From Myxococcales bacterium (GTDB lineage: Bacteria > Myxococcota_A > Polyangia > Polyangiales > Polyangiaceae), in the NCBI GenBank assembly GCA_004193285.1, contig SECP01000033.1:1-64000 (forward strand): a stretch of 64,000 nt of DNA, given 5' to 3'. Shown piece after piece: positions 50,678-59,954 of the stretch (position 1 is the stretch's first letter; each line of letters begins with the position of its first letter). The position numbers were made by a program, and so were the translations under genes. The notes below the pieces were generated by a model. That model was given only the letters and a program-made list of their open reading frames with translations. It made no database searches and was not told where the DNA came from.

Positions 50678-51676
50678 GTGAGGCGGGTAACTTTCCTTCT
50701 AGGCGTTGCTGTATTTTCTCTTTCCCTGCAGGGCTCGGCGCAAACCAAGTCCGGAGGAAATCGCGCGGCCGCGGAGGCGCTGTTCAACCAAGGCCGCAGC
50801 TTGATGACCGCGGGCAAGTTCGCGGAGGCCTGCCCCAAGTTCGAAGCGAGCCAAGAGCTCGATCCCGGGCTCGGCACGATGCTCAACCTCGCCGAGTGCT
50901 ACGAGAAGACGGGTCGCACCGCGAGCGCTTGGGCCGAATACCGAGAAGCGATTCCTCTCGCCCGCGCCGCGGGGTCCAAGGCTCGGCAAGACTTGGCGGT
51001 CGAGCGCGCGCAAGCGTTGGAAGAGCGGCTGAGCACACTGACCATCCGCGCCATGAGCGAACAATCCGCGGACGCGCAGCTGGAGGTCCGTCGGGATGGC
51101 GTGGCCGTGCGCTCCGCAGAGCTCGGTGCGCCCATCCCCGTGGATCCGGGCGAGCACCTCATCGAGGCCCAAGCGCCCGGTCACGAGCCGTGGTCCTCCA
51201 AGGTGCAAGTCGGGCCCAACGCCTCCAAGGTCTCGGTGGAGATACCTCGGCTGAAGCCGACGGGCGAAGCCGCTCCGGCCACTCAAGCGCCGATCGTGAC
51301 GACGACGGCCACCACCAGCGCGCCGCCTTCAGATCAACCCGCTTCGGACGGTAGCGCTCAGCGCGTCACCGGTTTGGTGCTCGGTGGCGCCGGCATCGTC
51401 GGCGTCGGCCTCGGCACGTTTTTCGGGCTCCGCGCGTCCAGCAAGTGGTCGGACGCAAAAGCAAAGTGCACGGATTACCCTTACGGCTGCGGCACGGAGG
51501 GCACGGATTTGCGCTCGAGCGCGCGCTCGGCCGGCAACGTTTCGACGATCGCTTTCGTGGCCGGCGGCGCGCTCATCGCCACCGGCGTCGTGTTGTACCT
51601 CACCGCTCCTTCGAAGAAGGAGAGCGTCGCCCTCAGCGTCGGCCCGCAATCCCTGTTCGTCCAGGGGAGCTTCTGA
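50678..51676 (+). CDS. TPR-containing exported protein with C-terminal membrane helices
   Basis: About 332 residues from the GTG at 50678. A signal peptide (FLLGVAVFSLSLQGSAQT) leads to TPR-like helices (AEALFNQGRSLMTAGKFAEA, LNLAECYEKTGRTASAWAEY). A PEGA-like beta section follows (LEVRRDGVAVRSAELGAPIP, then DPGEHLIEAQAPGHEPW), and two hydrophobic segments (VLGGAGIVGVGLGTFFGLRA and TIAFVAGGALIATGVVLYL) lie near the C-terminus. Such TPR+PEGA proteins are common in myxobacteria with unknown roles. Its stop overlaps the next gene start (TGATG), so translation is coupled. Confidence 0.8.
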   Translation: MRRVTFLLGVAVFSLSLQGSAQTKSGGNRAAAEALFNQGRSLMTAGKFAEACPKFEASQELDPGLGTMLNLAECYEKTGRTASAWAEYREAIPLARAAGSKARQDLAVERAQALEERLSTLTIRAMSEQSADAQLEVRRDGVAVRSAELGAPIPVDPGEHLIEAQAPGHEPWSSKVQVGPNASKVSVEIPRLKPTGEAAPATQAPIVTTTATTSAPPSDQPASDGSAQRVTGLVLGGAGIVGVGLGTFFGLRASSKWSDAKAKCTDYPYGCGTEGTDLRSSARSAGNVSTIAFVAGGALIATGVVLYLTAPSKKESVALSVGPQSLFVQGSF

Positions 51677-53202
51677 TGGGGCGCGCTTGGCGTCTCTCCC
51701 CGGTCGCGTGGGTCGTCACCGGTCTAGTCGCGTGCAACGGCATCGTCGGTATCGACGACATCTACGAAGGCAACCGCCCCGGAGCCGGCGGCGACAGCGG
51801 CGCCGGTAAGGGCGGCTCCACGTCCTCCGCGGGTAAGAGCGGCAATAGCTCCGAGGCAGGAGCCGCCGAAGGCGGCCGGGACGCCGAAGGAGGGACAGGG
51901 ACGGAGCCGCTCGGCGGAGCTTTTGCCGAGCCGATGGGCGGAGCCGGTTCCAGCGGGGACAACGCCGGCGGCGCCCCCAGTCCGACCGGCGGCGCCGTGC
52001 GCGGGCACGTGATCGATTTCTGGGGCCACCCTTTGCCCAATATTCCGGTTCAAATCGGGGACACGCTCGTGAGCACCGACAAATCCGGCGCCTTCACCGT
52101 GGAAGACGCGCCGGCGGTGTACGACGCGACCTTGGCGTACACGTTCACGTCCGAGTTCCAGGTCGCGGCTTGGGCCTACCTCGGGCTCACGCGCCGGGAT
52201 CCCACGTTGCAGATGTACGTGGGCAGCGCGCGACGTGACGGCGAGTTGTACGTCACGTTCGTCCCCAAGCCAACGCTCGCCGCGAATCAGAGGATCGACG
52301 TTGCGATAGGAGGCCCGGACGGCGCCGAAACTTATGATGCCGTCTCGGCAAGCGGCACCACGGAATTTCCCGACTGGTACGGCCCCGCTCAAACCGCCGA
52401 GACCGCGCACGGCCTCCTCTGGCAAACGGACGCGCAGAAGCTGCCGGTCAAATACCTCGCCTACGATAGCAAATCACTGCCGTTGAACGAGACGACCACC
52501 GCCAACCTCACCTTGGACCTGACGCCTTCGACCATCACGACCGGTAGCATCCAAGGCAGCGTGACTCCGGCCGGCGTCGGAGTCCGTCGCAACCTCGTTT
52601 TCTTGACCTTTTCGAGCAACGCCAGGCTGGAGCTCGTGCGCGACGCGGGAGCGGACGAGTTCAGCTACGTGGCGCCAAGCCTCCCGGGCGCCTCGCTCAC
52701 CGTCGCGGCGTCGGAAGGCTCCTCCTACTCGGGGTTTGCGGTCGCGTACCTAGGCGGCCTGGCCGTCGGGGCGAAGCCTGCGCTAACGATCCCGACGCCG
52801 CTCACGCCGCAGACGCCAGCGTCCGGCACGAAGAACGTGACCGCTGCGACCAAGTTCACCTTCGCTGGCGATACGGCCGGGCCCTACGTAGCGCAGTTCT
52901 TCAGCCAGGATCCGGACGACCCGAGCGCGCCGGCATCGCGCTACCAAACCATCTACGTCGTCACCGCGAAGAAGCAGTTCACCCTGCCGACCATTCTAGG
53001 CGGAGGGTTCGCTCTCTACCCCAATCGCCGGTACGTCTGGACGGTGGCGACGCATGGTCCCTACGCATCGGTGGACGCGCTCGCCAAGGAAGGCGGCTTC
53101 CTGGATAGTTTCAGCTGGGACGAGGAGACCCCTCAGGGACCCCTTCGCGACGCGGGTCAGTTCACGGACTCCGACGTGCTGGAGTTCTCGACGGCGCCGT
53201 AG
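51676..53202 (+). CDS. Stalked lipoprotein with carboxypeptidase-regulatory-like domain (copy A)
   Basis: 508 residues. Lipobox LVAC (VAWVVTGLVACNGIVGIDD), then a Gly/Ser/Ala-rich stalk of about 80 residues. A carboxypeptidase-regulatory-like domain follows (GHVIDFWGHPLPNIPVQIGD, VSTDKSGAFTVEDAP). A repeated beta unit comprises WYGPAQTAETAHGLLW, GSIQGSVTPAGVGVRR and FSYVAPSLPGASLTVAASEG (20). A C-terminal domain ends ASVDALAKEGGFLDSFSWDE. It is a paralogue of the next gene. The ATG overlaps the TPR gene stop. It is probably exposed at the outer surface; ligand unknown. Confidence 0.8.
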   Translation: MGRAWRLSPVAWVVTGLVACNGIVGIDDIYEGNRPGAGGDSGAGKGGSTSSAGKSGNSSEAGAAEGGRDAEGGTGTEPLGGAFAEPMGGAGSSGDNAGGAPSPTGGAVRGHVIDFWGHPLPNIPVQIGDTLVSTDKSGAFTVEDAPAVYDATLAYTFTSEFQVAAWAYLGLTRRDPTLQMYVGSARRDGELYVTFVPKPTLAANQRIDVAIGGPDGAETYDAVSASGTTEFPDWYGPAQTAETAHGLLWQTDAQKLPVKYLAYDSKSLPLNETTTANLTLDLTPSTITTGSIQGSVTPAGVGVRRNLVFLTFSSNARLELVRDAGADEFSYVAPSLPGASLTVAASEGSSYSGFAVAYLGGLAVGAKPALTIPTPLTPQTPASGTKNVTAATKFTFAGDTAGPYVAQFFSQDPDDPSAPASRYQTIYVVTAKKQFTLPTILGGGFALYPNRRYVWTVATHGPYASVDALAKEGGFLDSFSWDEETPQGPLRDAGQFTDSDVLEFSTAP

Positions 53203-53237
53203 CCGCAGCCGGACCAGAGTCACGCGAGGAGGACGAA

Positions 53238-54776
53238 ATGGTGGGAAATCGGGAAAAGATGGGCGCACCGCGGCTTTGGCTGCTGGCTTCGGTCGTGGGC
53301 GTAGGCGGCTGCACCAGCGTGCTGGGCATCGAGGAGCTACACGAAGGCGGGCGGGGCGGTGGGCAAGCGACCAGCGGAGGTAGCGCCAGCAACGGGGGCT
53401 CCGACGCGGGCGGGGCCAACGGCAACGGCGCGTCCGGCAGCTCCGCTGCGGCCGGCACCAGCAACAGCGGAGGCTCGGGCGGCAGCTCCAGCGCCGCCGG
53501 CGGCACTGCGGGCGACGCATCGGGCGGCACCGGTGGCACGGTTGCCACGAGCGGTACGGTTCACGGCCGAGTGGTGGATCTCTGGGGCCAAACGCTGCCC
53601 AACGTCCTCATTCAAGTCGGTGATGAGACCGGCACGACGGACACCAAGGGGGAGTTCACCTTCGAAGACGTACCGGCGGAGTACGACGCGAGTCTGTACA
53701 TCACGATCCCCAACCCTTCCTCGGATTATGGCTGGGTCTACCAGGGCGTCACGCGGCGGGACCCCACGTTCGAAGTGTACGACGCGCGTGAGGGTCGGGA
53801 AACGCCCGTCTCCGTGAGCTCGGTCAACGGCCCCTACCCGCTCGGCGCGACGGACGCGGTCGCGTACAGCATTGCCCTGACGGACGGCGTCCTCAGCGGA
53901 ACGCTCGGTACCATGCCCGGCGTCGAGGTACGCCCGGAGTGGTTCGGTCCGGCCAGCACCATCGGCACCGCGCACGGCCTCTCCTGGTCCTTCAACGTGG
54001 CCACGCAGGCGCCCACGAAGTACAGCGCTTACGGCAGCAAGCTCATCGCGCTCGAAGATGATATGCCCGGCGACCCCATCACGTTCGACTTCGCGCCTCA
54101 GACCATCACCGCCAAAACGATTGAAGGCGCGATCACCCCGGTTGGCCAGGGAGACCGCGTCAATCAGCTGTTCGTGCGTTTCGAAAGCCACGGCACCATC
54201 CGGCTGATGGAGCAGGACGACGCGCCGAATACGTTCAGTTACCTAGTGCCCGCGCTTCCGCAGGCCAGCATCATGCTCGCTGCCTCCGAGGGCAACGACT
54301 ACGACGGCCCCTTCGCCATCGCCCATGCGGACGGCCTCAATGGCGGCGACACCGACGTCAAGCTCACCATCCCTGCGCCCGCACGTCCGTTGAAGCCAAC
54401 GAGCTCCTCCGCCGTCGTGGGCGACGACCAAGTGTTCGAGCTCCAACCTGGGACCGGCAACGACGGCCCCTTCGTGGTCGTCTTCCGCAGGGGAGATCGC
54501 GCCAACTATGCGCTGTTCGTCGTCACGCAGGAGACCAAGCTCCAGATGCCGGAGGTAGCCGGGGGCGCGTTCGACCTGGATAAGAACCTTTCGGCTGACT
54601 CCTACTACACGTGGGCAATCACTACCCATGGCGACTACGCGAGCGTGGACGCCATGCTCGGCCCCAACGGTTTTTTGGACGCCTTCGGCTACAGCTCCGG
54701 CACGCCCGTGGGCCCTCGCCAAACGAGTGGGAGCTACACGACCTCCGTCGAGTCGCGCTTCGAGAAGGCACCTTGA
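53238..54776 (+). CDS. Stalked lipoprotein, tandem paralogue (copy B)
   Basis: 512 residues. GAGGAGGA eight bases ahead supports the ATG at 53238. Lipobox VGGC (VVGVGGCTSVLGIEELHEG), a Gly/Ser-rich stalk, and the same domain order as copy A: GRVVDLWGQTLPNVLIQVGD (20), WFGPASTIGTAHGLSW, IEGAITPVGQGDRVNQ, FSYLVPALPQASIMLAASEG (20) and ASVDAMLGPNGFLDAFGYSS. The two are clearly tandem duplicates, moderately diverged, both with the mature lipid anchor and stalk. A strong hairpin (54775-54801) begins inside the stop codon region. Confidence 0.82.
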   Translation: MVGNREKMGAPRLWLLASVVGVGGCTSVLGIEELHEGGRGGGQATSGGSASNGGSDAGGANGNGASGSSAAAGTSNSGGSGGSSSAAGGTAGDASGGTGGTVATSGTVHGRVVDLWGQTLPNVLIQVGDETGTTDTKGEFTFEDVPAEYDASLYITIPNPSSDYGWVYQGVTRRDPTFEVYDAREGRETPVSVSSVNGPYPLGATDAVAYSIALTDGVLSGTLGTMPGVEVRPEWFGPASTIGTAHGLSWSFNVATQAPTKYSAYGSKLIALEDDMPGDPITFDFAPQTITAKTIEGAITPVGQGDRVNQLFVRFESHGTIRLMEQDDAPNTFSYLVPALPQASIMLAASEGNDYDGPFAIAHADGLNGGDTDVKLTIPAPARPLKPTSSSAVVGDDQVFELQPGTGNDGPFVVVFRRGDRANYALFVVTQETKLQMPEVAGGAFDLDKNLSADSYYTWAITTHGDYASVDAMLGPNGFLDAFGYSSGTPVGPRQTSGSYTTSVESRFEKAP

Positions 54777-54801
54777 GGCTGGGTGCAGCGCACCCAGCCT
54801 C
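54775..54801. terminator. Strong hairpin between convergent genes
   Basis: GAGGCTGGGTG (54775-54785) pairs perfectly with CACCCAGCCTC (54791-54801) around CAGCG. No T-tract follows. It begins inside the stop codon of copy B and lies 33 bases from the convergent protease stop, so it may act on both strands. Confidence 0.75.
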
Positions 54802-54833
54802 GGCGACTCACGCGAGCGCTCCCGGCGCGTTCG

Positions 54834-56576
54834 TTAGTTGGAAGTCGTGAAGGCTACTTGTGGCGTGAAGCTTGCGCCGGTCTTGTTCGCGCAGAAGCTG
54901 GCGGTAGTGAACTGACCGGGAAGGATGGTCGCGTTCCAAGCCGCAGCGGTGACGTCGTACAGCGACCCGCCCGCCGAGGTGAACGTCCCATTCCACCCGC
55001 TGCTGAGGGTGGACTGATTGAGGTTCAGGCGAACGAGCCAGCCGCCGTTGACGGCGGTGGTGCTGATGTTGGTGATCTTCACGTCGGCGCAGTAGCTGCC
55101 GGTGGCTCCGGACTGGCCGCTGCTCAGGGCGACGGTGGCGCTGATGCGTGACGCGCGGCTCACCCGAATGACCAAGTTCTGGTGACCGCCTGCGCTGGGC
55201 GTGGCGACAGTCGTGATGCGGAGCCCGGTCGGGTCCTGGAACGTCTCCCCCACCCGCAGGGTGTCTGCCTGAATGGGAGGATGGACCGACGGCAAGCGAG
55301 TGAGGGCTCCGAGGCTGTTGCCGGTGGTGTCGATGTCGCCGCCGAGGCGCAGCAGGGCGCCATCGTGCATCGACGTGTTCGTGAACTGAGGTGTTCCGTC
55401 GAACCCGATCGGTTGACGGTACTCGACGTAATAGAAGCACGGGTTGATGTCAGCAGGGCAAAGGCTCGAGTCGGCGGGGACGCGCAAGAGCTGCGGCGCG
55501 CTGGAAGCGAGCTCCAGTGGCTCCAGCGTGAAGTCGCCGCCGGCGGGTCCGGCCGTGACCACGTTGCTCCCCGCGAGCCAGCCTTGCAGCATCTTGTTGT
55601 AGCCGCCGAAGTGCGCAAACGAGCGGATGCCCATCGGGTCCCAGACGTCTTGCGGGAAGTCAGGGTTTTCCGTGCACTGGGCCACGGGCGCAATCGTCAC
55701 CGCCTCACCGCCGGAGCTGCAAGAGTAGACGAGCGCGTGCTGCAGGCCGAAGTTGTGCCCCAGCTCGTGGATGAACAGCTCCGAGCCGCCCTCGTAGTAG
55801 TACCAAGAGTACCGCCCGGGGTTGCTCGGGGTCCCGAGCTCGGCGCGTCCTGCGATGTTGCCGCAGCCGGCGGCCACCACGAAGCCGACGTGCTGGTAAG
55901 CGCTCAAATCGATGCCACTCTCGGCGGCTTTGGCGAGCCCCGCCGTCCGTAGCGCGTTCGTGTCGCAGTAGTCGACGAGCGGATCGATCGTGAGCCAGTC
56001 GAATACGTTGCCGGACAGCGCGCGCGCGCCATAGCTGGCCTCGCGGTAGTAAGCATCGGTGTTTTGCGGCTTGGCGGGGAAGTCAGGCAAGCTCGCGGTC
56101 CCGAACAGGTTGTTCGCGACCAGCTCTTTACCGACGACCCAGGGCGCAGGAGTCGCCTGATCACTCGGACGCAGCAGCAAGATGGCGACATTTCTGGTCT
56201 GGGTCGGCTGAGCCAGCGCTTGAGTGGAGGTGCCGAGCCCTGGCTCGCCCGTCGCACGCACGACCGAGCTGGCGACGAAATGCCCCTTTTCGTCGAAGCG
56301 CCCCGCGAGCTCTACCGAAGCACCCGGAGCGTACGCAACTGGCTCCGCGAGCTCCACCGTGACCTCCGGCAGCCCCGGGCGCCGGAGCCCATAATGAAGG
56401 CTGCTGGCGCCGTCCTTGAACGAGGATTCGTAGATCGCGAGCTCGCCGCTCAGCTTCGCTTCTCCAGATTCGTCTCCCGCGCTACAGGCGAGTGGCAGCA
56501 GGCTCGCGAGCAGGCAAGCAGCCGCCCCGTACGACGAACGATGATTCGAGACAGCCGCGAGAAAGGGTACGCGCAT
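54834..56576 (-). CDS. Lipoprotein metalloprotease (M11-like) with C-terminal CBM2 domain
   Basis: 580 residues. A lipobox (LACS) follows the signal peptide. The catalytic domain has HELGHNFGLQH (HExxHxxxxxH zinc site, near residue 273) and DPMGIRS (Met-turn), as in gametolysin-type M11 peptidases. A beta section comes after, and the last 105 residues form a CBM2-type cellulose/chitin-binding domain (GSYCADVKITNISTTAVNGG, 20, and the AAWNATILPGQ segment, with a disulfide pair). It may cleave wall proteins in a carbohydrate context or help predation; the target is unknown. Ribosome site GGAGG stands four bases ahead of the ATG. Confidence 0.84.
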   Translation of the reverse strand: MRVPFLAAVSNHRSSYGAAACLLASLLPLACSAGDESGEAKLSGELAIYESSFKDGASSLHYGLRRPGLPEVTVELAEPVAYAPGASVELAGRFDEKGHFVASSVVRATGEPGLGTSTQALAQPTQTRNVAILLLRPSDQATPAPWVVGKELVANNLFGTASLPDFPAKPQNTDAYYREASYGARALSGNVFDWLTIDPLVDYCDTNALRTAGLAKAAESGIDLSAYQHVGFVVAAGCGNIAGRAELGTPSNPGRYSWYYYEGGSELFIHELGHNFGLQHALVYSCSSGGEAVTIAPVAQCTENPDFPQDVWDPMGIRSFAHFGGYNKMLQGWLAGSNVVTAGPAGGDFTLEPLELASSAPQLLRVPADSSLCPADINPCFYYVEYRQPIGFDGTPQFTNTSMHDGALLRLGGDIDTTGNSLGALTRLPSVHPPIQADTLRVGETFQDPTGLRITTVATPSAGGHQNLVIRVSRASRISATVALSSGQSGATGSYCADVKITNISTTAVNGGWLVRLNLNQSTLSSGWNGTFTSAGGSLYDVTAAAWNATILPGQFTTASFCANKTGASFTPQVAFTTSN

Positions 56577-56840
56577 CGGTCCTCCAAGTGAGATCGTGAA
56601 GTCCGCGACGCTCGCCGCGGCGGTTGGTGGAGAGTTAGAGCTGCGTGCTCACGAAACCTTCGCTATTTGCGCGCGTCTTTCGCTACCGCTGCGGCGCGCC
56701 GTGCATGAGGTCGGCGGGCTCGCAATTGTGCCCCGGTGATCCCGCTATCAAGAGCGGGTCCAGCGTTGGACCGAGCCTTTCGTGCTAGGAGCGGCCGCTC
56801 GCCTGGTCATGCTCCGCTCCCCCCGCCCCCACGAGCCTCC

Positions 56841-59800
56841 ATGGCGTTGACTCGCGCGCAAGGTGACGACGTCCTGCGGTACTGGCTCGCTTCGCTCCGG
56901 CTGGAAGAGGCGCTGCAGGTCCGGCCCGCTGCGCGTCAGTCGGGAGGCGGCGCCGCGGTACCTCGTGTGGACCAGCCGACACCGGGGCAAGAGTACTTCA
57001 AGCTGCCGCTGGACGCGGCGCTCGCCTCTCTCTTGGCGAAGCAAGGTCAGGTGACGCGAAGCTTCGACCCGGAGCTGAGCGCGTTCTTCGAAACGTGGCT
57101 ACACCGACAGTATCGCCGGAGCGAAGACGAGAGCGAGCTGTCGCACTTGCTCTGTTTTCCCGTCGTGCACTTGCCCAAGGGAGAGCTGGCCGGGCTCGTT
57201 CGCTGCGGGGTGCGGCTCCGCTTCGGCAGCGGCTCGTCGGTATTTCGAGCTCCAACGCGGGCCGAGCGGCAGCGCGGAACCTTTCCGGCCGCGCCGACAG
57301 AAGGCCGGCTGACGCGCGCGCCCAGGGCCGAAGGCACTTGGCCTTGCTTCATCGACACGCGCCTGCTCCGACAGCCGTTGGGAGTGCCGACGGAGACGAT
57401 CGACGCGTTCTTCGAGGCGCTGCGCACCCTGAAGGAAGTCACCGAACCGCAGATGCTCGCGCTCTCGACGGTGATGCTCGAAAGCGCGATGGGCTCGAGC
57501 GGGGACGAGCCGGAGAGCGTCGCGTCACGAGCGTCTCGGCTGACCGAGCTAGCGGCGAAGGAGCCCTTGGACGCCGAAGCATGGCTTTCGCGGTTGACGG
57601 CCGCGGTGCAGCGTTTGCTGCAGCGAAGCGGGTCGCGCGCCCGCGTCTATCCGGTCGCGATCGTGGTGGATGGGACGCAAGCCAAGACGACCTGGCATCT
57701 CCAGCGCGAGCTCGAGGCGCTGGTGGAGACCGAGCGAGGCCGGTGGAAAGTAGATTCGCCACTCGGCGCCTACCTGACCGGAAAGCCTTTGTCAGCCGGG
57801 GAAGGGCCGCAGCGGGCTCTTCTCCCAGGGCCGGCGCTGACGACCAGTCAGCGGGCGGCGGCAGAAGCCTTTTGGGGCTCCAGCTTCTGCGCCGTGCAGG
57901 GTCCGCCCGGTACCGGAAAGACGCGCTTGATCCTCCAGCTGTGCGCCGAGCAGGTGCTGCGGCAAACGGAAGCGCTGCTCGGCCTGGCCCGCGAGAGCGC
58001 GGGCATGTTGCTCATCACGAGTAGCAACAACCGCGCGGTCGACAACGTGATCGAGCCGCTCACGGCGGGCAGCGGCTTGCCGCTCGCGCTGCGCGCCGGG
58101 AGCCGGCAAGTGTGTGAGCACCAGCTGGCGGCTCAGCTGCGTCGCACTCTCGGCTGGTTGAAGCGAGCCGAAGCCGAGCCAGCCCTCGAGCGCCGCGCTC
58201 GGCTCGAGCGCGCGAGCTCGGGATTTCGAGTCCACGCCGAGGCTCTGAACCAGGTGCTGGAGCCTCGGCGCGCTGCGCTCGAGCGCGCGGCCGAACGCGC
58301 TCGGCTCGTTCAAGAGCTGGCTGAGTGCGCCCCGCCCGATGGCGATGCCGTGAAGGTGAGCCCCGCGGCGACCCGAGCCCTCGTGCTAGCGCTGGAGCCC
58401 TTGGAAAAACGGCTGCGCGCGCTCAGTCAGCTGTGCGAGGCGGAGGCCGCGCCCAGCTCACTGCGGAGCGTCGAGCAGCACTACCAGCGAACTTCGAAAC
58501 GCCAGCTGCGCGCGGTCCAAGAGGCGCTGCAGAGCGAAAGCCTCTCTCTCGAGCTGCCGCTACCTCCCGCCGAGGCGTCCCGCCGGACGCCCGAACAGGC
58601 CATGGAAGCTTGGGAAGAGGCCGCCGAGGTGGCGATTTCACGAGTGACCGAGCTGCGCGTCGCGCTCCATCAGGCGGCGAATCAAACCACTCGAGCGGAG
58701 CGCGCGCGGCAGCTCGGCGCGCAGCTCGAGGCGCTAGGCCCGGAGCCTACGTCGACGCCGGAGGTCGGCGATCACGAGCAACTGTCACGAGAGCTGCTCG
58801 AGGCCGCGGTGGCGGCGCGCGAAGCCTGGGCGAGTGACCGGGCAGCCGAGCTGAGCGCAGCGGTTGCGGTGGCTCTGCGCACCGTCGAGCAAGAGCGCTC
58901 GTTGCGACCGCTGTTCAGAAACGAGCCCGACGCGGCCCGCCTGCTCTGCCGCCTCTTTCGCATCTGGGGCTCCACCCTGCTGTCTCTAGGCAATTGCTTC
59001 CCGAACGAGCTCGGCAGCTTGGCGCGCGTGGTGATCGACGAAGCTGGCCAATGCCACCCTGCCCACGCGGTCTCGGCCCTGTTGCGGGCCGAATCCGCGC
59101 TCGTGATCGGCGACGTACACCAGCTGAGCCCGGTGATCGAGCTGGGGGCGGACGACGACGCGCGGTTGCTACGAGCGTGCCGGCTCGCCACCCCCGCGCC
59201 GTTGCTGCGGCCCTACCGGGTGCATGCCGACGCGGAGGTCTCGAGCCAGTCGGTCGCCGATCGCGCCGTGCGCAAGCGCGGCAGCCTCACCGATCACTTC
59301 CGCTGTCAGCCGGAGATCATCGCGGTCTCGGACGCGCTCTGCGGTTATGGGCTCGCGGTTCACACCCTGCGCGCCGACCGACGCCGGCAGGCGCCGTTTC
59401 TCGCGCACCCGGTGCTCCACGTGGACCTACGCGGTGAGCAGGTACCGCTCGCCGGCAGTTGGTGCAACGAGCTGGAGCTGCAGGAGACCCTCACGCTCGT
59501 GGAGAGCTTGCTGCACGGCGGGGTGCAGCTCGACGAGCTGGCCGTCATCACTCCGTACCGGGGACAGCTCGAGCGCCTGCGCCGCGGTCTCCTCGAACGC
59601 CGAATTCCCGTCGAAAGCAGCGCGGAGCTGGCGGAGGGCGGTGCGCCGGGACTGCCGCGCGCGGGCGTGGCGCTCGGCACCGTGCACCGCTTCCAGGGCG
59701 GCGAACGCAGCATCGTCTTGTTCAGCGCGGTCGTCAGTCGCCCGAGCTCCCTCGGCTTCCTCAACGCGCGGCCCAACCTGCTCAACGTCGCGGTCTCCCG

Positions 59801-59951
59801 CGCCCAGCATCATTTCGTGTGCCTGGGTCATCGCGCGGTGCTGGCGCAAGGCGCGCGCTCACGCCTGCTGACGGACGCGGCGGTGGCTCTCACCCCGACC
59901 GCGTACGGCGGGGGCCAGCCGAGCGGCTCGTCCCTCGCCTTCGAGCTCTGA
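56841..59951 (+). CDS. DNA2/NAM7-type superfamily 1 helicase
   Basis: 1036 residues. Walker A GPPGTGKTRLI near 353 and Walker B VVIDEAGQCHPAHA near 730 frame an unusual 375-residue gap, most of it long charged helices (about 420-710) likely forming a coiled-coil stalk. Later SF1 motifs are present: GDVHQLSPVIEL, DHFRCQPEIIAVSD, VITPYRGQLERL, TVHRFQGGERSIVLFSAVVS (20) and NVAVSRAQHHFV. The N-terminal 330 residues are not recognised. It is a probable nucleic-acid helicase, RNA or DNA, possibly in repair or defence; no nuclease or other partner gene adjoins it. The ATG at 56841 was chosen because the first residues before it look unlike protein. Confidence 0.85.
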   Translation: MALTRAQGDDVLRYWLASLRLEEALQVRPAARQSGGGAAVPRVDQPTPGQEYFKLPLDAALASLLAKQGQVTRSFDPELSAFFETWLHRQYRRSEDESELSHLLCFPVVHLPKGELAGLVRCGVRLRFGSGSSVFRAPTRAERQRGTFPAAPTEGRLTRAPRAEGTWPCFIDTRLLRQPLGVPTETIDAFFEALRTLKEVTEPQMLALSTVMLESAMGSSGDEPESVASRASRLTELAAKEPLDAEAWLSRLTAAVQRLLQRSGSRARVYPVAIVVDGTQAKTTWHLQRELEALVETERGRWKVDSPLGAYLTGKPLSAGEGPQRALLPGPALTTSQRAAAEAFWGSSFCAVQGPPGTGKTRLILQLCAEQVLRQTEALLGLARESAGMLLITSSNNRAVDNVIEPLTAGSGLPLALRAGSRQVCEHQLAAQLRRTLGWLKRAEAEPALERRARLERASSGFRVHAEALNQVLEPRRAALERAAERARLVQELAECAPPDGDAVKVSPAATRALVLALEPLEKRLRALSQLCEAEAAPSSLRSVEQHYQRTSKRQLRAVQEALQSESLSLELPLPPAEASRRTPEQAMEAWEEAAEVAISRVTELRVALHQAANQTTRAERARQLGAQLEALGPEPTSTPEVGDHEQLSRELLEAAVAAREAWASDRAAELSAAVAVALRTVEQERSLRPLFRNEPDAARLLCRLFRIWGSTLLSLGNCFPNELGSLARVVIDEAGQCHPAHAVSALLRAESALVIGDVHQLSPVIELGADDDARLLRACRLATPAPLLRPYRVHADAEVSSQSVADRAVRKRGSLTDHFRCQPEIIAVSDALCGYGLAVHTLRADRRRQAPFLAHPVLHVDLRGEQVPLAGSWCNELELQETLTLVESLLHGGVQLDELAVITPYRGQLERLRRGLLERRIPVESSAELAEGGAPGLPRAGVALGTVHRFQGGERSIVLFSAVVSRPSSLGFLNARPNLLNVAVSRAQHHFVCLGHRAVLAQGARSRLLTDAAVALTPTAYGGGQPSGSSLAFEL

Positions 59952-59954
59952 CAG

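Noticed and set aside
56735..56757. CCCGCT/AGCGGG hairpin upstream of the helicase as a regulatory element
   Set aside because: A six-base GC stem is expected by chance in DNA of this composition.
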